A program made the position numbers and the translations under genes. Shown piece by piece: positions 24,498 through 34,800 of a DNA stretch of 64,000 bases. A model generated the notes under the pieces. The model did no database searches. It was not told the origin of the DNA and worked only from the letters and a program-made list of their open reading frames with translations. The stretch's first letter is position 1. Each line of letters opens with the position of its first letter. The DNA comes from RUG14300 sp964561145 (GTDB taxonomy: Bacteria; Bacillota; Clostridia; Christensenellales; CAG-1252), in contig CAZLNZ010000003.1 in the NCBI GenBank assembly GCA_964561145.1, positions 62,001-126,000 of the forward strand, written 5' to 3'.

Positions 24498-25774
24498 AAA
24501 AGGACAAAGCATATTCCGATGATTGTAAGATTGAATCCTCCTCGGAGGATTGTGACGATATAGGCGGAGTGGAGCTGGTTGCGGAAGAAACGGCAGCACC
24601 AAGGCGTGAGGATAATTTTTGGGCTGATATCACCGAGGGTGAAGGAAGCAAATTCTTAAACGTGGTAAAGGCACTGTTCTCCCGTTGGTTTATAGATGCT
24701 TTCTCGGGAATGGCTCTCGGACTATTCGCGACCCTTATTGCCGGCACGATTTTATGTCAGATAGGTGGATGGTGTGGTGATAATTGGTTCGGAAATACTT
24801 TAAAGATATTCGGAAACCTTGCAAAGGTATTGATGGGAGCGGGAATCGGTGTCGGAATGGCATACAAACTTAAATGTAAGCCGCTTGTCATATTCTCAAC
24901 TGCAGTATCGGGCTTTATCGGAGCTTGGGCAGGAAATATCCTATCGACAATGCTGTCATCCGGTGGTTATGAAGAAATGCTTTCGATATTCGGCACCGTA
25001 TTTGCCAAAGGCTTACCGGGTAATCCTATAGGTGCTTATGTTGTTGCCCTGTTGACACTAGAAGTCTCTAGCCTTTATGCCGGTAAAACTAAGTTTGACA
25101 TTATCTTTATTCCTTTGGGTACACTTCTTTTGTGCTTTGTAGGCTTATTCTTGGCGTATCCCTTTATCAAACTAGTTGACCTTATTGCTAAGCTTTTGGT
25201 GTTAGCCGTAAATGCAGGCACAGGTGTGAAGATAATAACAGGCATCTTTGTTGCCGTCGTAATGGGTATTCTCCTTACGATGCCTACCTCATCGGCTGCG
25301 ATTTGGGTGGCAATAGCCGGTGCTGCAACCGACACCGTATCATTGTCTATTGCAGGCGGTGCCGCAGTTGCGGGATGTGCTGCTCATATGATAGGTTTTG
25401 CCGTTGCAAGTTTTAGAGAGAACGGCTTTGGCGGATTGATATCGCAAGGCTTGGGAACAAGCATGCTTCAGATCCCCAATATAATGAAGAAGCCCGTTAT
25501 AATGCTTCCCGAGATAATTGCAAGTGCTATAAGCGGCTTAGTCGCAGTGTTACTTGATATGAGATGTAATGCTTCCGGTGGCGGTATGGGTACTTCAGGT
25601 CTTGTCGGCTTGTTTGGTGTAATCGAGGCATCGCAAGAAGCAGGTATTCCTGTTTGGAAATATGTTTTGGGAATCGTACTCACCCTTTTCGTGATTCCCG
25701 CAGCGGTCAGTTTCTTGGTTAGCGAGTTGCTACGTAAGAAAAACATCATTCAATTCGGAGACCAAAAGCTATAG
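24494..25774 (+). CDS. PTS EIIC-like membrane protein (PTS_EIIC_2 type)
   Basis: A 426-residue protein with an acidic cytoplasmic N-terminus of about 55 residues and nine or ten membrane segments. It has the family features as I know them: LPGNPIGAYVVALLTLEVSSLYAGKTKFDIIFIPLG, then GILLTMPTSSAAIWVAIAG, a MIGFAVASFRENGFGG segment, QGLGTSMLQIPNI, and GGGMGTSGLVGLFG. No EIIA or EIIB partners are nearby, and proteins of this group are often found without them, so sugar phosphorylation is uncertain. It starts within the stop of the methyltransferase gene. Confidence 0.85.
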   Translation: MKKDKAYSDDCKIESSSEDCDDIGGVELVAEETAAPRREDNFWADITEGEGSKFLNVVKALFSRWFIDAFSGMALGLFATLIAGTILCQIGGWCGDNWFGNTLKIFGNLAKVLMGAGIGVGMAYKLKCKPLVIFSTAVSGFIGAWAGNILSTMLSSGGYEEMLSIFGTVFAKGLPGNPIGAYVVALLTLEVSSLYAGKTKFDIIFIPLGTLLLCFVGLFLAYPFIKLVDLIAKLLVLAVNAGTGVKIITGIFVAVVMGILLTMPTSSAAIWVAIAGAATDTVSLSIAGGAAVAGCAAHMIGFAVASFRENGFGGLISQGLGTSMLQIPNIMKKPVIMLPEIIASAISGLVAVLLDMRCNASGGGMGTSGLVGLFGVIEASQEAGIPVWKYVLGIVLTLFVIPAAVSFLVSELLRKKNIIQFGDQKL

Positions 25775-25853
25775 TCTGAGGGCTTGAAAAAACTGTAAAT
25801 GTTTGTCGAGAAACCTGGGATTTTAAAATTAAAAACGATAAACGGAGGTTTAT

Positions 25854-27629
25854 ATGAAATATAACGATAGAAATTCTGTTCCTGAAAAGTATAAATGGGA
25901 TTTAACCAAGCTTATCGAAAGCGATGATGCTTGGGAGGAAAGACTTAATCGTTTTGGCGAAAGCTATAAGGAGATAATCGAATATAAGGGAAAGCTTAAG
26001 GATAAGCAAGTCTTATTGGAGTGTCTTTTGCTTTCAAGTGATTTGAGCTTGGAGTTTGAAACCCTCTACGTTTATGCCAATATGAGGAATCATGAGGATG
26101 TTAGAGTTGGTAAATATCAACAATATGTTGCTTCATTGAATAATGTTGCCTCTGAGTTTTACGGAATGATGGCATATATTGTTCCCGAGATTATTGCAAG
26201 CTATTCTGTCGAGCAATTACTTGAGATATCGGCTGATCCCGCTTTTAAGGCTTATTCTTATGAGTTTAAGGAGTATGCAAGAAAGAAGGATAGAATTTTG
26301 TCGGAAAAAGAGGAAATGCTTTTGGCAAAGGTTTCGCCTGTTATGGATGGCTTCAAAAACACTTTTAGCCGTTTTGATAACGGAGATATTAAGTGGGAAC
26401 CTGTTAAGGTTGGAAGAAAAAAGGTTAAATTATCCCATGGAACCTATGGTGAATTGATGCAATCGAAGGATAGAGCGGTAAGAAAAGCAGCACATTATTC
26501 CATGTTTAACGGCTACAAGAATATGATCAATACAATTGCGTCCAACTATGACGGACAAATTCAATCGGATGTATTTTCCGCAAAGATAAGAGGCTTCGAT
26601 TCTTGTTTGGAGTATGCCTTGGATAGCGATAACATTCCCAAGATAGTATATGAGAACCTTATCGAACAGGTTCACAAGGCAATTCCTGATTTAAGAGGGT
26701 ATCTTAAGTATCGTAAAAAGAGACTTGGCTTGCGTATGCATAGAGCATATGATATGTATACGGAAATCGAACACAATGATGCAGGCAAGTATGAATTCGA
26801 CGATGCCTTCGAACTGGTACTGAAGGGTTTGGCACCAATGGGTGAGGATTATATCGAGTTGCTGAAGAAGGCTAGAGAGGAGCGTTGGATCGATGTTTAC
26901 GAAACAGAAGGAAAACGTAGCGGTGGATATAGCTGGGGCGTTTACGGACACCCTGCGTATATTCTTTTGAATTTCAACGGCACCTTGGGTGAGGTGTTTA
27001 CCATTGCTCACGAATTGGGACACAGCATGCATACCTATTTTTCCGACAATGCACTTCCTTATGATGCCGCACAATATAAGATTTTCGTAGCTGAGATAGC
27101 ATCAACCGTCAATGAAACTCTTTTGGTTCGCTATCTATTAAAGACAGCGGATAAAGACCGTAAAAAATTCTTGTTGTCATATGTTATGGACATGTTTAAG
27201 AGTACAATTTTCCGTCAAACAATGTTCGCTGAATTTGAGAAGAAGGCACACGAAGTTGTAGAAAACGGTGGAGGCTTATCTGCTGAAGTTCTTTGTGGTA
27301 TTTACGAGGATTTGGTAAGAGAATACTACGGAGCGGAATTCTTAACCCCTGTTATTAAGTATGAATGGGCGCGTATTCCTCACTTCTATACAAGTTATTA
27401 TGTTTACAAGTACGCAACCGGTCTTATCTCCGCAACGGCAATTGCAAGTGATATTTTGTCGGGTAAGGACGGAGCTGTTGAGAACTATAAGAAGTTCTTA
27501 TCTGCCGGTGGTAGCATGGCGCCATTGGATATTCTAGCTTTAGCGGGTGTTGACCTCACAAGTAAGGAACCTTTTGAAAAGGCATTTGCTCTCTTTGCCG
27601 ATACCTTAAAGCAGTTACAGGATCTATGA
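25854..27629 (+). CDS. pepF: Oligoendopeptidase F, M3B metallopeptidase
   Basis: A 591-residue cytoplasmic zinc peptidase that cuts short peptides, often those left from protein turnover or signal peptides. The active site is H386-ELG-H390 in FTIAHELGHSMHTYFS, and the third ligand glutamate lies in the following helix (FVAEIASTVNETLL). The N-terminal helical domain (NSVPEKYKWDLTKLIES) is typical, and the length is normal. CGGAGG lies just before the ATG. It overlaps the lipoprotein gene by 4 bp. Confidence 0.96.
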   Translation: MKYNDRNSVPEKYKWDLTKLIESDDAWEERLNRFGESYKEIIEYKGKLKDKQVLLECLLLSSDLSLEFETLYVYANMRNHEDVRVGKYQQYVASLNNVASEFYGMMAYIVPEIIASYSVEQLLEISADPAFKAYSYEFKEYARKKDRILSEKEEMLLAKVSPVMDGFKNTFSRFDNGDIKWEPVKVGRKKVKLSHGTYGELMQSKDRAVRKAAHYSMFNGYKNMINTIASNYDGQIQSDVFSAKIRGFDSCLEYALDSDNIPKIVYENLIEQVHKAIPDLRGYLKYRKKRLGLRMHRAYDMYTEIEHNDAGKYEFDDAFELVLKGLAPMGEDYIELLKKAREERWIDVYETEGKRSGGYSWGVYGHPAYILLNFNGTLGEVFTIAHELGHSMHTYFSDNALPYDAAQYKIFVAEIASTVNETLLVRYLLKTADKDRKKFLLSYVMDMFKSTIFRQTMFAEFEKKAHEVVENGGGLSAEVLCGIYEDLVREYYGAEFLTPVIKYEWARIPHFYTSYYVYKYATGLISATAIASDILSGKDGAVENYKKFLSAGGSMAPLDILALAGVDLTSKEPFEKAFALFADTLKQLQDL

Positions 27630-28552
27630 AAAAGATAATTGCATTTTTAATCTTAATTGTAGTTTTAGTCTGTACCTTGAGCGGTTGTGCCGAGGTGTGG
27701 TATTCTATCACTATCGATGATTATGGTGCAAGGACAATGGAGCTCAAGGTCAATTTTAATAGTGAAGATGCCGATTATCTTAGACAAAAGGAGGCTGTTA
27801 CCTCGTTGTTTATATATACCTCGGAGAATAATATATACGCAAGCGTTGTAACCCCCGAGGAGGGTGATTCTTTGATTTTGAGATACTATTATCCTACGCA
27901 AACGGACTACGAGATTGCTTTTGGAATAACGGGAGACGAAATCGGAGAGGAAGAGGCTGAGTTCAATGATATTAATCTTTTATATCATGAATATGTCGGG
28001 ACCCTCAATCCGGCTAACAAGATCTCTTTTGTAAATTATGCCATAGTGTATATGAGGCATTATAATCCATTGTTCCCCAAGCTATTTTGTGCTTCACTTA
28101 AGGAGGTTAGCAGTAATGCCGATTTATCTTACGATATGCATTGTGCTATACAAGAGATATACTTGGACGAAACATTAGAAACCTTCGATGAGTATCTAGA
28201 TGACGACGGGTATTCAGAGGAACTTTCCGAACTTGCCTATCAAGCAATGAAGAACTTAGACTGTGATTACAGTCAGGTCGAAGTGTTCTTCCAATATAGT
28301 CATGCCTTTAAAAGCGTATATGCTAGGGAATATGATGATTGTTACGAGGTCGGCGGACAAACGGCGTATGTATGGAAGTTGGATCCCCTGTCTAATAATG
28401 AGTTTACGATTTACCAAAAGACCCCGCTTGTTTGGGTTTGGGAGGTTATCGGAATAGGATTAGGTGTAGTGGCAATTGCTATTGTGCTGGTTGTTGGTAC
28501 TATAATCAACGAGAAAAACAAGCGTAAAGAAGGGGAAAAACCTAAATTGTAA
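27626..28552 (+). CDS. Lipoprotein with C-terminal membrane segment
   Basis: A 308-residue protein with a lipoprotein signal (hydrophobic stretch then LSGC, Cys at residue 21), a beta-rich outside domain, and a membrane helix at about residues 272-294 followed by a short basic tail. The layout, with DDYGARTMELKVNF after the lipobox, recalls LppM/DUF3153-like lipoproteins, but I am not sure. It is co-translated with pepF (ATGA overlap) and lies 11 bp before dnaB. Confidence 0.7.
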   Translation: MKKIIAFLILIVVLVCTLSGCAEVWYSITIDDYGARTMELKVNFNSEDADYLRQKEAVTSLFIYTSENNIYASVVTPEEGDSLILRYYYPTQTDYEIAFGITGDEIGEEEAEFNDINLLYHEYVGTLNPANKISFVNYAIVYMRHYNPLFPKLFCASLKEVSSNADLSYDMHCAIQEIYLDETLETFDEYLDDDGYSEELSELAYQAMKNLDCDYSQVEVFFQYSHAFKSVYAREYDDCYEVGGQTAYVWKLDPLSNNEFTIYQKTPLVWVWEVIGIGLGVVAIAIVLVVGTIINEKNKRKEGEKPKL

Positions 28553-28563
28553 GAGGAAAATAT

Positions 28564-30156
28564 ATGGCAAACGAAAAAGAAAAGAGAATAAAACGTTATC
28601 CGAACAGTCTGGAAGCAGAAAAGAGCATGCTTGCTTGTTTGTTACTTGACAGAAAGATATCTATGACGATGCTTGGCAAGCTTTCCGAAAGGGATTTTTT
28701 TGATGTAAAAAACAAGTACGTTTTTAATGCCATGCTTGCCTTGGAGGCTAGAGGACAGGAAATCGATATCGTAAGTGTTTCCGAAAAACTTCCCTCGGTA
28801 GGTGCGGACCCCGAGGTTGTAGGATTGGATTATTTGGTCGAATTGTCCGATTTTATACCCACGGTACAAGGTTATGAGGGTTATTATGCAATTTTGAAGA
28901 AAAACACTCTCTTAAGAGGGTTGCTGGATGCATCTAACGCAATTGCCGAACGAGTCTATGTGGCAGAGGATGCGGATGCATGTTTAGAATATGCCGAGCA
29001 ATTAGTTTTAGACCTAGCAAAAAACACCCATGGCACAAGCTTGGTTTCTGTCGGTGACGTTGTTCCGAAGGTAATTGAGGATATACAAAATGAAGGTATA
29101 AACGGAAAGGCACGTGGTTTAATGACAGGCTTTAAAAACTTTGACTACCACTTTAACGGCTTAAAGCCGTCAGATGTAATTCTTCTTGCCGCACGTCCCG
29201 GTATCGGAAAAACCGCGTTTGCTTTGAATATTGCCACCAATATTGCATACGAGGGCTATAAGAACCACGAAAAGAAGAATATTCTTATCTTTTCACTGGA
29301 AATGGGTGCGTCTCAGCTTGTAACCAGAATGCTGTGCAATCTAGGAAGGACAGATAACCAAAAGATTAACAGAGGCGAACTCGGCTTAGAGGATTATACC
29401 AACTTAAGACAAGCCGCCGCGATTCTTTGTGAAAGCGGAATTTATATCGATCAGACGGCAAATACCAACCCGATGCAAATCTTCAGCAAATGTAAGCAGT
29501 TCAAACTTGAGCACAACACTCTTGACTTGATTATAATCGACTACTTGCAATTGATGGATACTCCCGATAACAAGAAGAGTGAAAGTCGTCAACAAGAAGT
29601 TGCTTACATTAGTAGAAGAATCAAGTTGTTGGCAAAAGAACTTAATGTTCCCGTCATATTGCTTTCTCAGTTATCAAGAGCTGCAGAACAAAGACAGGAA
29701 AAGCCTCAATTGTTCGATCTAAGAGATTCGGGTTCTATAGAACAAGATGCAGATATAGTTTTATTCCTCTACAAAGAAAAGAATCAAGATCCGCAAAACG
29801 AGATTATAGAACTGATTGTCGGAAAATATCGTAACGGTAGACAAGGTTCGTTAGCTTTTCGTTGGGACGGACAATACTTCCATTTTGTACCGCAAAGCGA
29901 GGACGTATTGCAAAAGATTGTTACATATGGAAAGGACGGAACACCGCAGGGAGGCGGGGAACCTATTTCAGTAAGCAGTGTTGTTAACGAAAATCCTATT
30001 GATTTACAGGGAAAGATAGAGGAGAGTAAAGAGAAAGCTCAACCAAATCTTGAGCCTATCGAGGCAATACCTGCAGACATTCCCTTTAATCCCGACGAAA
30101 TGACCCCGCCACCGGAGACGGAAAATGCCGTAGGCGGTCTTAGTGTTGATGAATAG
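28564..30156 (+). CDS. dnaB: Replicative DNA helicase DnaB
   Basis: The hexameric helicase that unwinds DNA at the replication fork. The N-terminal domain starts YPNSLEAEKSMLACLLLD. The RecA-like domain has the P-loop ARPGIGKTA at residues 210-218, the Walker B strand LDLIIIDYLQLMDT, and the later LSQLSRAAEQR and RDSGSIEQDADIVLFL motifs. The last 85 residues or so are an acidic Pro/Glu-rich extension beyond the usual end, probably disordered. It sits in an operon of unrelated genes, 14 bp before a small membrane protein. Confidence 0.96.
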   Translation: MANEKEKRIKRYPNSLEAEKSMLACLLLDRKISMTMLGKLSERDFFDVKNKYVFNAMLALEARGQEIDIVSVSEKLPSVGADPEVVGLDYLVELSDFIPTVQGYEGYYAILKKNTLLRGLLDASNAIAERVYVAEDADACLEYAEQLVLDLAKNTHGTSLVSVGDVVPKVIEDIQNEGINGKARGLMTGFKNFDYHFNGLKPSDVILLAARPGIGKTAFALNIATNIAYEGYKNHEKKNILIFSLEMGASQLVTRMLCNLGRTDNQKINRGELGLEDYTNLRQAAAILCESGIYIDQTANTNPMQIFSKCKQFKLEHNTLDLIIIDYLQLMDTPDNKKSESRQQEVAYISRRIKLLAKELNVPVILLSQLSRAAEQRQEKPQLFDLRDSGSIEQDADIVLFLYKEKNQDPQNEIIELIVGKYRNGRQGSLAFRWDGQYFHFVPQSEDVLQKIVTYGKDGTPQGGGEPISVSSVVNENPIDLQGKIEESKEKAQPNLEPIEAIPADIPFNPDEMTPPPETENAVGGLSVDE

Positions 30157-30170
30157 TAAGGAGAAATAAT

Positions 30171-30737
30171 ATGTTACCATTTGTAATCGTATCAATATTT
30201 GGTATTTTATTTGGAGCCTTCGGCTTTTGTTTGGGTTTAGCACTTTTAGTCAACGAGAACAAAAGGGTTGACCGAATCATTAAAAAGGAATGTCTTTTGA
30301 TTGACGAAAACCTTGACGAGAGTAGGGAATTAACGGAAGAGGATTTTGCAAGGCAAAAAAGATTGGCAGAGGTCACTAAAAGAAGTCCTCTATCTTTTAT
30401 GTTTGTGTTAGAGGGCGGACTCCTCTTTTTGGTTAGCGTACTTTTATTGATTTTGAGGGTTGCAATTCAAAGTATGACCTTCCCTTGGTATGGAATGCTT
30501 GTTATTGTGCTAGGCGTGCCTATTCTATCCCTTTTAATCAATTCTTTTGCAATGATGAACTATACTTCGTTTGATGATTCTTGCCTTGATTATGAAGCGG
30601 CGGACGATCTAGAGGATGAACAAGAAAATGAAAGCCTTCAAGAATCGCAAGTCGGAGAAAATATCGATCAAGTGAACGATGTTGAACAGAGTTGCGAAGG
30701 TGCCGATAGTGTAACTGAGGAGTTTGAAAATGCCTAA
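30171..30737 (+). CDS. Small membrane protein with acidic tail
   Basis: A 188-residue protein with a hydrophobic segment at about residues 3-25, two more at about 74-95 and 102-125, and a strongly acidic last 50 residues (Glu, Asp, Gln). The loop between the first and second segments is charged. I do not recognise the family. AAGGAG precedes the ATG. It overlaps the phosphopantetheinyl transferase gene by 8 bp, so the two are probably translated together. Confidence 0.7.
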   Translation: MLPFVIVSIFGILFGAFGFCLGLALLVNENKRVDRIIKKECLLIDENLDESRELTEEDFARQKRLAEVTKRSPLSFMFVLEGGLLFLVSVLLLILRVAIQSMTFPWYGMLVIVLGVPILSLLINSFAMMNYTSFDDSCLDYEAADDLEDEQENESLQESQVGENIDQVNDVEQSCEGADSVTEEFENA

Positions 30738-31242
30738 AACCGACGTATATGTTCTCAACGGGTATCCTATGGCGAGCCTAATCGAGGGGCTTTCTCTTCC
30801 GGAAATCGACAGAAAGGAAAACGGTGCACCATTTTTTGTTGAGGGTAATCAGTTTGTTTCTATTTCTCACAAAGATAGATATGTTGTTGTTGCGATTTCC
30901 GACGATCATGTCGGTGTTGATATTGAATCATTAAAAGAGAGACCTTCCTGCTTTAAACTTGCAAATGCATACTTCGGAGAGAAAATAAAGAAGGGTGACT
31001 ATCTGTCCTTCTATACCGGTTGGACCAAAAAAGAGGCATTGGGAAAGTTCTTTGAAATAGGCGTAAATAAAGAAATCCTTGCGATAGATACATCAGGGGA
31101 TAGCGTGTCTTATAACGGAAGGGAACTATCCTTTGTAACACAGTGTAAAAACGATATAATTATCAGCGTGTGCGAGGCTACCGACAATGTTGAATTTGTA
31201 TGGATAGACAGAGTACAAGCTGAAAAAAGAAAGAATGATTAA
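30730..31242 (+). CDS. 4'-phosphopantetheinyl transferase
   Basis: The enzyme moves the phosphopantetheine arm of CoA onto a serine of a carrier protein. The two magnesium-binding motifs are present: G62-VD-IE66 after SISHKDRYVVVAIS, and W98-TKKEALGK106. At 170 residues it is between the AcpS and Sfp types. GAGGAG lies seven bases before the ATG at 30730; a TTG six bases earlier is less likely. An acyl carrier protein gene follows by 11 bp and is the obvious substrate. Confidence 0.87.
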   Translation: MPKTDVYVLNGYPMASLIEGLSLPEIDRKENGAPFFVEGNQFVSISHKDRYVVVAISDDHVGVDIESLKERPSCFKLANAYFGEKIKKGDYLSFYTGWTKKEALGKFFEIGVNKEILAIDTSGDSVSYNGRELSFVTQCKNDIIISVCEATDNVEFVWIDRVQAEKRKND

Positions 31243-31253
31243 TAGGAGGCATT

Positions 31254-31487
31254 ATGAATATAAAGGAAAAGTTATATAATCTTATAGCAAAGCAATTCGG
31301 TGTAAGTATCGATTCTCTTACTCCGGACACACGTTTTATCGAGGATGTAAAGGCAAAGTCCTTGGACATAATGGAGTTCATTTACAATATCGAAGATGTT
31401 TTTGAGATTGAGGTTGAAGACGATGTTATTCGAGAATTGACCACAATCGGTAAGGCTCAAGAGTATATTGAGTCACACCTAGGCTAA
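31254..31487 (+). CDS. Acyl carrier protein-like protein
   Basis: A 77-residue four-helix carrier protein. The attachment serine is S36 in AKSLDIMEF; the usual motif in fatty-acid ACP is DSLD, so the residue before the serine differs (Lys for Asp). The following EDVFEIEVEDD matches ACP helix III. TAGGAGG precedes the ATG. No fatty-acid, polyketide or peptide synthetase gene is nearby, so the product it serves is unknown. Confidence 0.88.
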   Translation: MNIKEKLYNLIAKQFGVSIDSLTPDTRFIEDVKAKSLDIMEFIYNIEDVFEIEVEDDVIRELTTIGKAQEYIESHLG

Positions 31488-31500
31488 GCATTAGACAATT

Positions 31501-31548
31501 ACTCTATACTAGCCAAAACTAGTAAGCCTACATAGAGTGGGTTTTTGG
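31501..31548 (+). terminator. Bulged hairpin after the ACP gene
   Basis: ACTCTAT (31501-31507) pairs with ATAGAGT (31532-31538) and, inside it, ACTAG (31508-31512) with CTAGT (31519-31523); GGGTTTTTGG follows. It may be the first of two terminators. Confidence 0.5.
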
Positions 31549-31555
31549 ATTTCTG

Positions 31556-31586
31556 AAACGCAAGCTTTTATCTTGCGTTTTTTTTG
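31556..31586 (+). terminator. Rho-independent terminator of the dnaB-ACP operon
   Basis: AAACGCAAG pairs with CTTGCGTTT across a 7-base loop, then a run of T. Confidence 0.9.
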
Positions 31587-31754
31587 TTTAATAAGATAAA
31601 AAGAGTATGCAAACGGATGGTATAAAACCCCCTAATGCGGTTAATTTTTTGATAAATTTCAGATAAGAAAACTTCACTTATATTATAATAAATTGGCTTA
31701 AGTTAACAAGAAAATAAATTAATTATTATATATATATAATTACGCACGAGAGTG

Positions 31755-31784
31755 TTGACTTTTTTTGGGGTGAGTTGGTAATAT
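31755..31784 (+). promoter_or_regulatory. Promoter of the giant gene
   Basis: TTGACT (31755-31760) and TAATAT (31779-31784) are 18 bases apart, about 68 bp before the ATG. An AT-rich tract lies upstream (31680-31745). The remaining bases of the gap from 31587 show nothing else. Confidence 0.6.
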
Positions 31785-31789
31785 ATTCT

Positions 31790-31834
31790 AAATGGCGGGG
31801 AATTCTCGTAATTTTTTTGGTTACGCTGCCATTT
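31790..31834 (+). promoter_or_regulatory. Leader hairpin of the giant mRNA
   Basis: AAATGGC (31790-31796) pairs with GCCATTT (31828-31834) and CGTAA (31807-31811) with TTACG (31821-31825). The hairpin begins near the expected transcription start and ends just before the AAGGAG ribosome binding site. A 5' hairpin of this kind could protect the very long mRNA. Confidence 0.5.
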
Positions 31835-31851
31835 GAAAAAGGAGTAAATAT

Positions 31852-34800
31852 ATGAGGAAATCGATTTTTAAACTTACATTGCTTTGCATGATAATCGCAA
31901 TCACCTTGGTATCGGCATGCCTATTCTTTACAGGCTGCAAGAAAAACGATACAGTGTCAATTATAGTCAACGACGTTTATGATACCTATAGTGATTCTCC
32001 TGTCAGCATTATCGCATCAACCTCGGATGGTAAATATTCCTATGACGGAACCAATAGTGACGGAGTCTGGACCGTTTCCTATTATTCTGAAGACGGTGAA
32101 TATGTTGATGAGTGTGTCTATGCAGGCACCTATACTGCTCAAATAACCTTTTCCGCCAAGGGTTACAATACCGTAATTGCCTCGGGCGTTGTAGTGATTG
32201 AAAAGGCAGATCCTATTGTCAAGAAATGGCCCTCTCTTAAAAACGGCTCTTATTCCGTTGAATACGGAAAAACTTTGGACAATGAGGAATTATCCGTAAC
32301 CGTTGCCGATTCGGCAATTTATACCGAAGGTGTTGACGGTGAGTATGTAAAAGGTACCTTTTCTTGGGAGAGTGTTACTGTAAGCGGTAAGGTTGAAAAG
32401 TACGATGTTATCTTCACTCCACAAGGATCCGCACAAGACGATCCCTCCTCTTATTACAGAAATTATAAATCGGTTAGCATGAAGAAGAGTACAGGCGATT
32501 GCTTGCCTGTAACGGTAATTCCTGCAACACCTCAAATGATCAATGCGCCCACATGTTCACCTCTTACCAGTGGTGATAAACTTATTTATAGCACAATTAA
32601 GGGCTATACTTTTGGTATCCCGAAGACAAACGGCGAGGGATACACGACGGTTAGAGGCACTCTTTCTTGGGGTGAATATGACGAAGCAACTGATACATAT
32701 ATTATTTTTGACGATTCCAATACTCCTTTAGTAAAAGTTAACAATAGCGGAAAGAAATATACCGCAATTTTCCAACCTACAGACACGATCAATTTCCAAG
32801 CATATACTGCTATCGAAATGGATCTTACAGTGTCGAGATTTTCTCCGACATTCTCCGATTCCTCTATTTACGAAGTACCTACAGCCAAGGCTATCCAATA
32901 CGGTCAACCCCTATTAGAAAGTGAGTTGATCGGAAAAAAAGCAAAAGAAAGAGGTATGTCCGACCAATGCGAAGGAACTTTCTCATGGGAAAACCTAGAC
33001 TATGTTCCCAATAAGAGCGGTTATTATGCCGTCGTATTTACTCCCGACGACACAACCGAATATGCTCCTATAGTTATTAATAATGCCGATTTCCCTCAAT
33101 TGATTTCCCTTGAAGTCGGCTATCCCGATGTTGAAATCATACTACCCAAAGCTTCTCCGGTAAGGTATAAAGAGACTCTAGAGGAATGCGGTTGGGTGGA
33201 CGACCCCGATGTTACTCCCGGAGTCACTTACAAATATTACAATGCACAAACTTCATCGTATGATACTAGGGTTCTCCCCGGTTACTTCAAGTGGAGCAAT
33301 CCCCAAGCTTTAGTCGATTCCTATGAACCGTCAGGAGAATTGGATACATATCTTTGCGATGCGGTATTTACTTTGACAGACACCTCGATAGCGGAATACT
33401 TTGATGCCGAAGACTTTAAGGTAAAGATTCCCGTAACCGTTACAAAGTTATCTTTGAACAATATATCGGAGAGTTCTTTTTCACCGATTGAAGGTATTGT
33501 CTTCGGAACCTCTTTGGCAAATGTTCCTCTTCCTGCTTGTACTGCTTATGCATTTGAAACCGATGAATTCGGAAAACCCAAGCCTGAAAGCGAGAGTAAG
33601 GTGGTTTACGGAGTGCTTAGCTGGGCAGATCCTACCATTTATCCGGGCACTCAGGCAGATAATAAGTATCAAGCAATTTTTACACCTACCGACGGACAAT
33701 ATGAGAGTAAAACAGTTTACCTTACGGTAAATGTTATTCAAGCGGAAATCGATGCGGATAACTCTATAAAGCCTATAGTCAGTGAGAGAGTCGAAAGCGG
33801 GTCTTATCTTGACGATTCGATCATCGATGCAACAGATGCTAAAATGATCATAAAAGGTTATAGGGATGAAAACGGTGTGCATATACCTATCAGCGGAACC
33901 TATAGTTGGGTAAGTCATGATAAAGTATCTCCTTCCACATTAAGATATAATGTCGTGTTTACACCTGATAATACCTCATTGGTAAAGCCTTTTACCTTTA
34001 CTTTGACCGTGTCAATCGTATCTGAAAGTTCTTGCTTCGATTTTATTTATGATGAAGAAAACTTAACTGCAACCATTACCAATCTCAAGGCACATAATGA
34101 CTGTGTCGGAGGTCATACTAATCTTATTATTTCCGAAATTACCAAAAAGGACGGCGTTGCTTATACGATCGTAAAAATTGCCAATAATGCTTTTAACGGA
34201 AAGGCGGTAATTAAGTCAATAGTACTTCCTTCAACAATTGTTGAAATCGGAGAGTCGGCATTTATGGGATGTATCAATCTTGCGGAAATAACAATTCCTT
34301 CTCCTACAGTCAAAATCGGAGCTTATGCATTTGCCGATTGTACATCATTGAGAAAAGTCGACAATCAATCCATTGTGCTGGAGAGTATCGGGGATTTTGC
34401 TTTTAGTGATTGTGTGTCTTTAGAAAGTATCGCTTTGCCGAACTCTTTGACCTATTTGGGCATGGCAAGCTTTGCCAATTGCGGCTCATTACTGGATATC
34501 ACAATTGGTTCCGGCAATACAAAGTACAAGGTTGAAAACGGCGTTATATTTGAATACAGTGAACGTACCAACGGAGATAAATCCTATGATAGTATCCTGC
34601 ACACCTATTTATGTACGAATTCTCTTCAAACCTACAAGATCCCTGAGAATGTATGGAAGATAGGTAGCTATGCTTTTGCATATAACGATAACATCCTTCA
34701 ACAAGTTATCTGTCAATCGATAATCAGTATTGGAGAGAGAGCTTTCCAAGGAAGTGATTATTTGGAATGTATTTATGTGTTGAAGGAGGATTTGTTAGAC

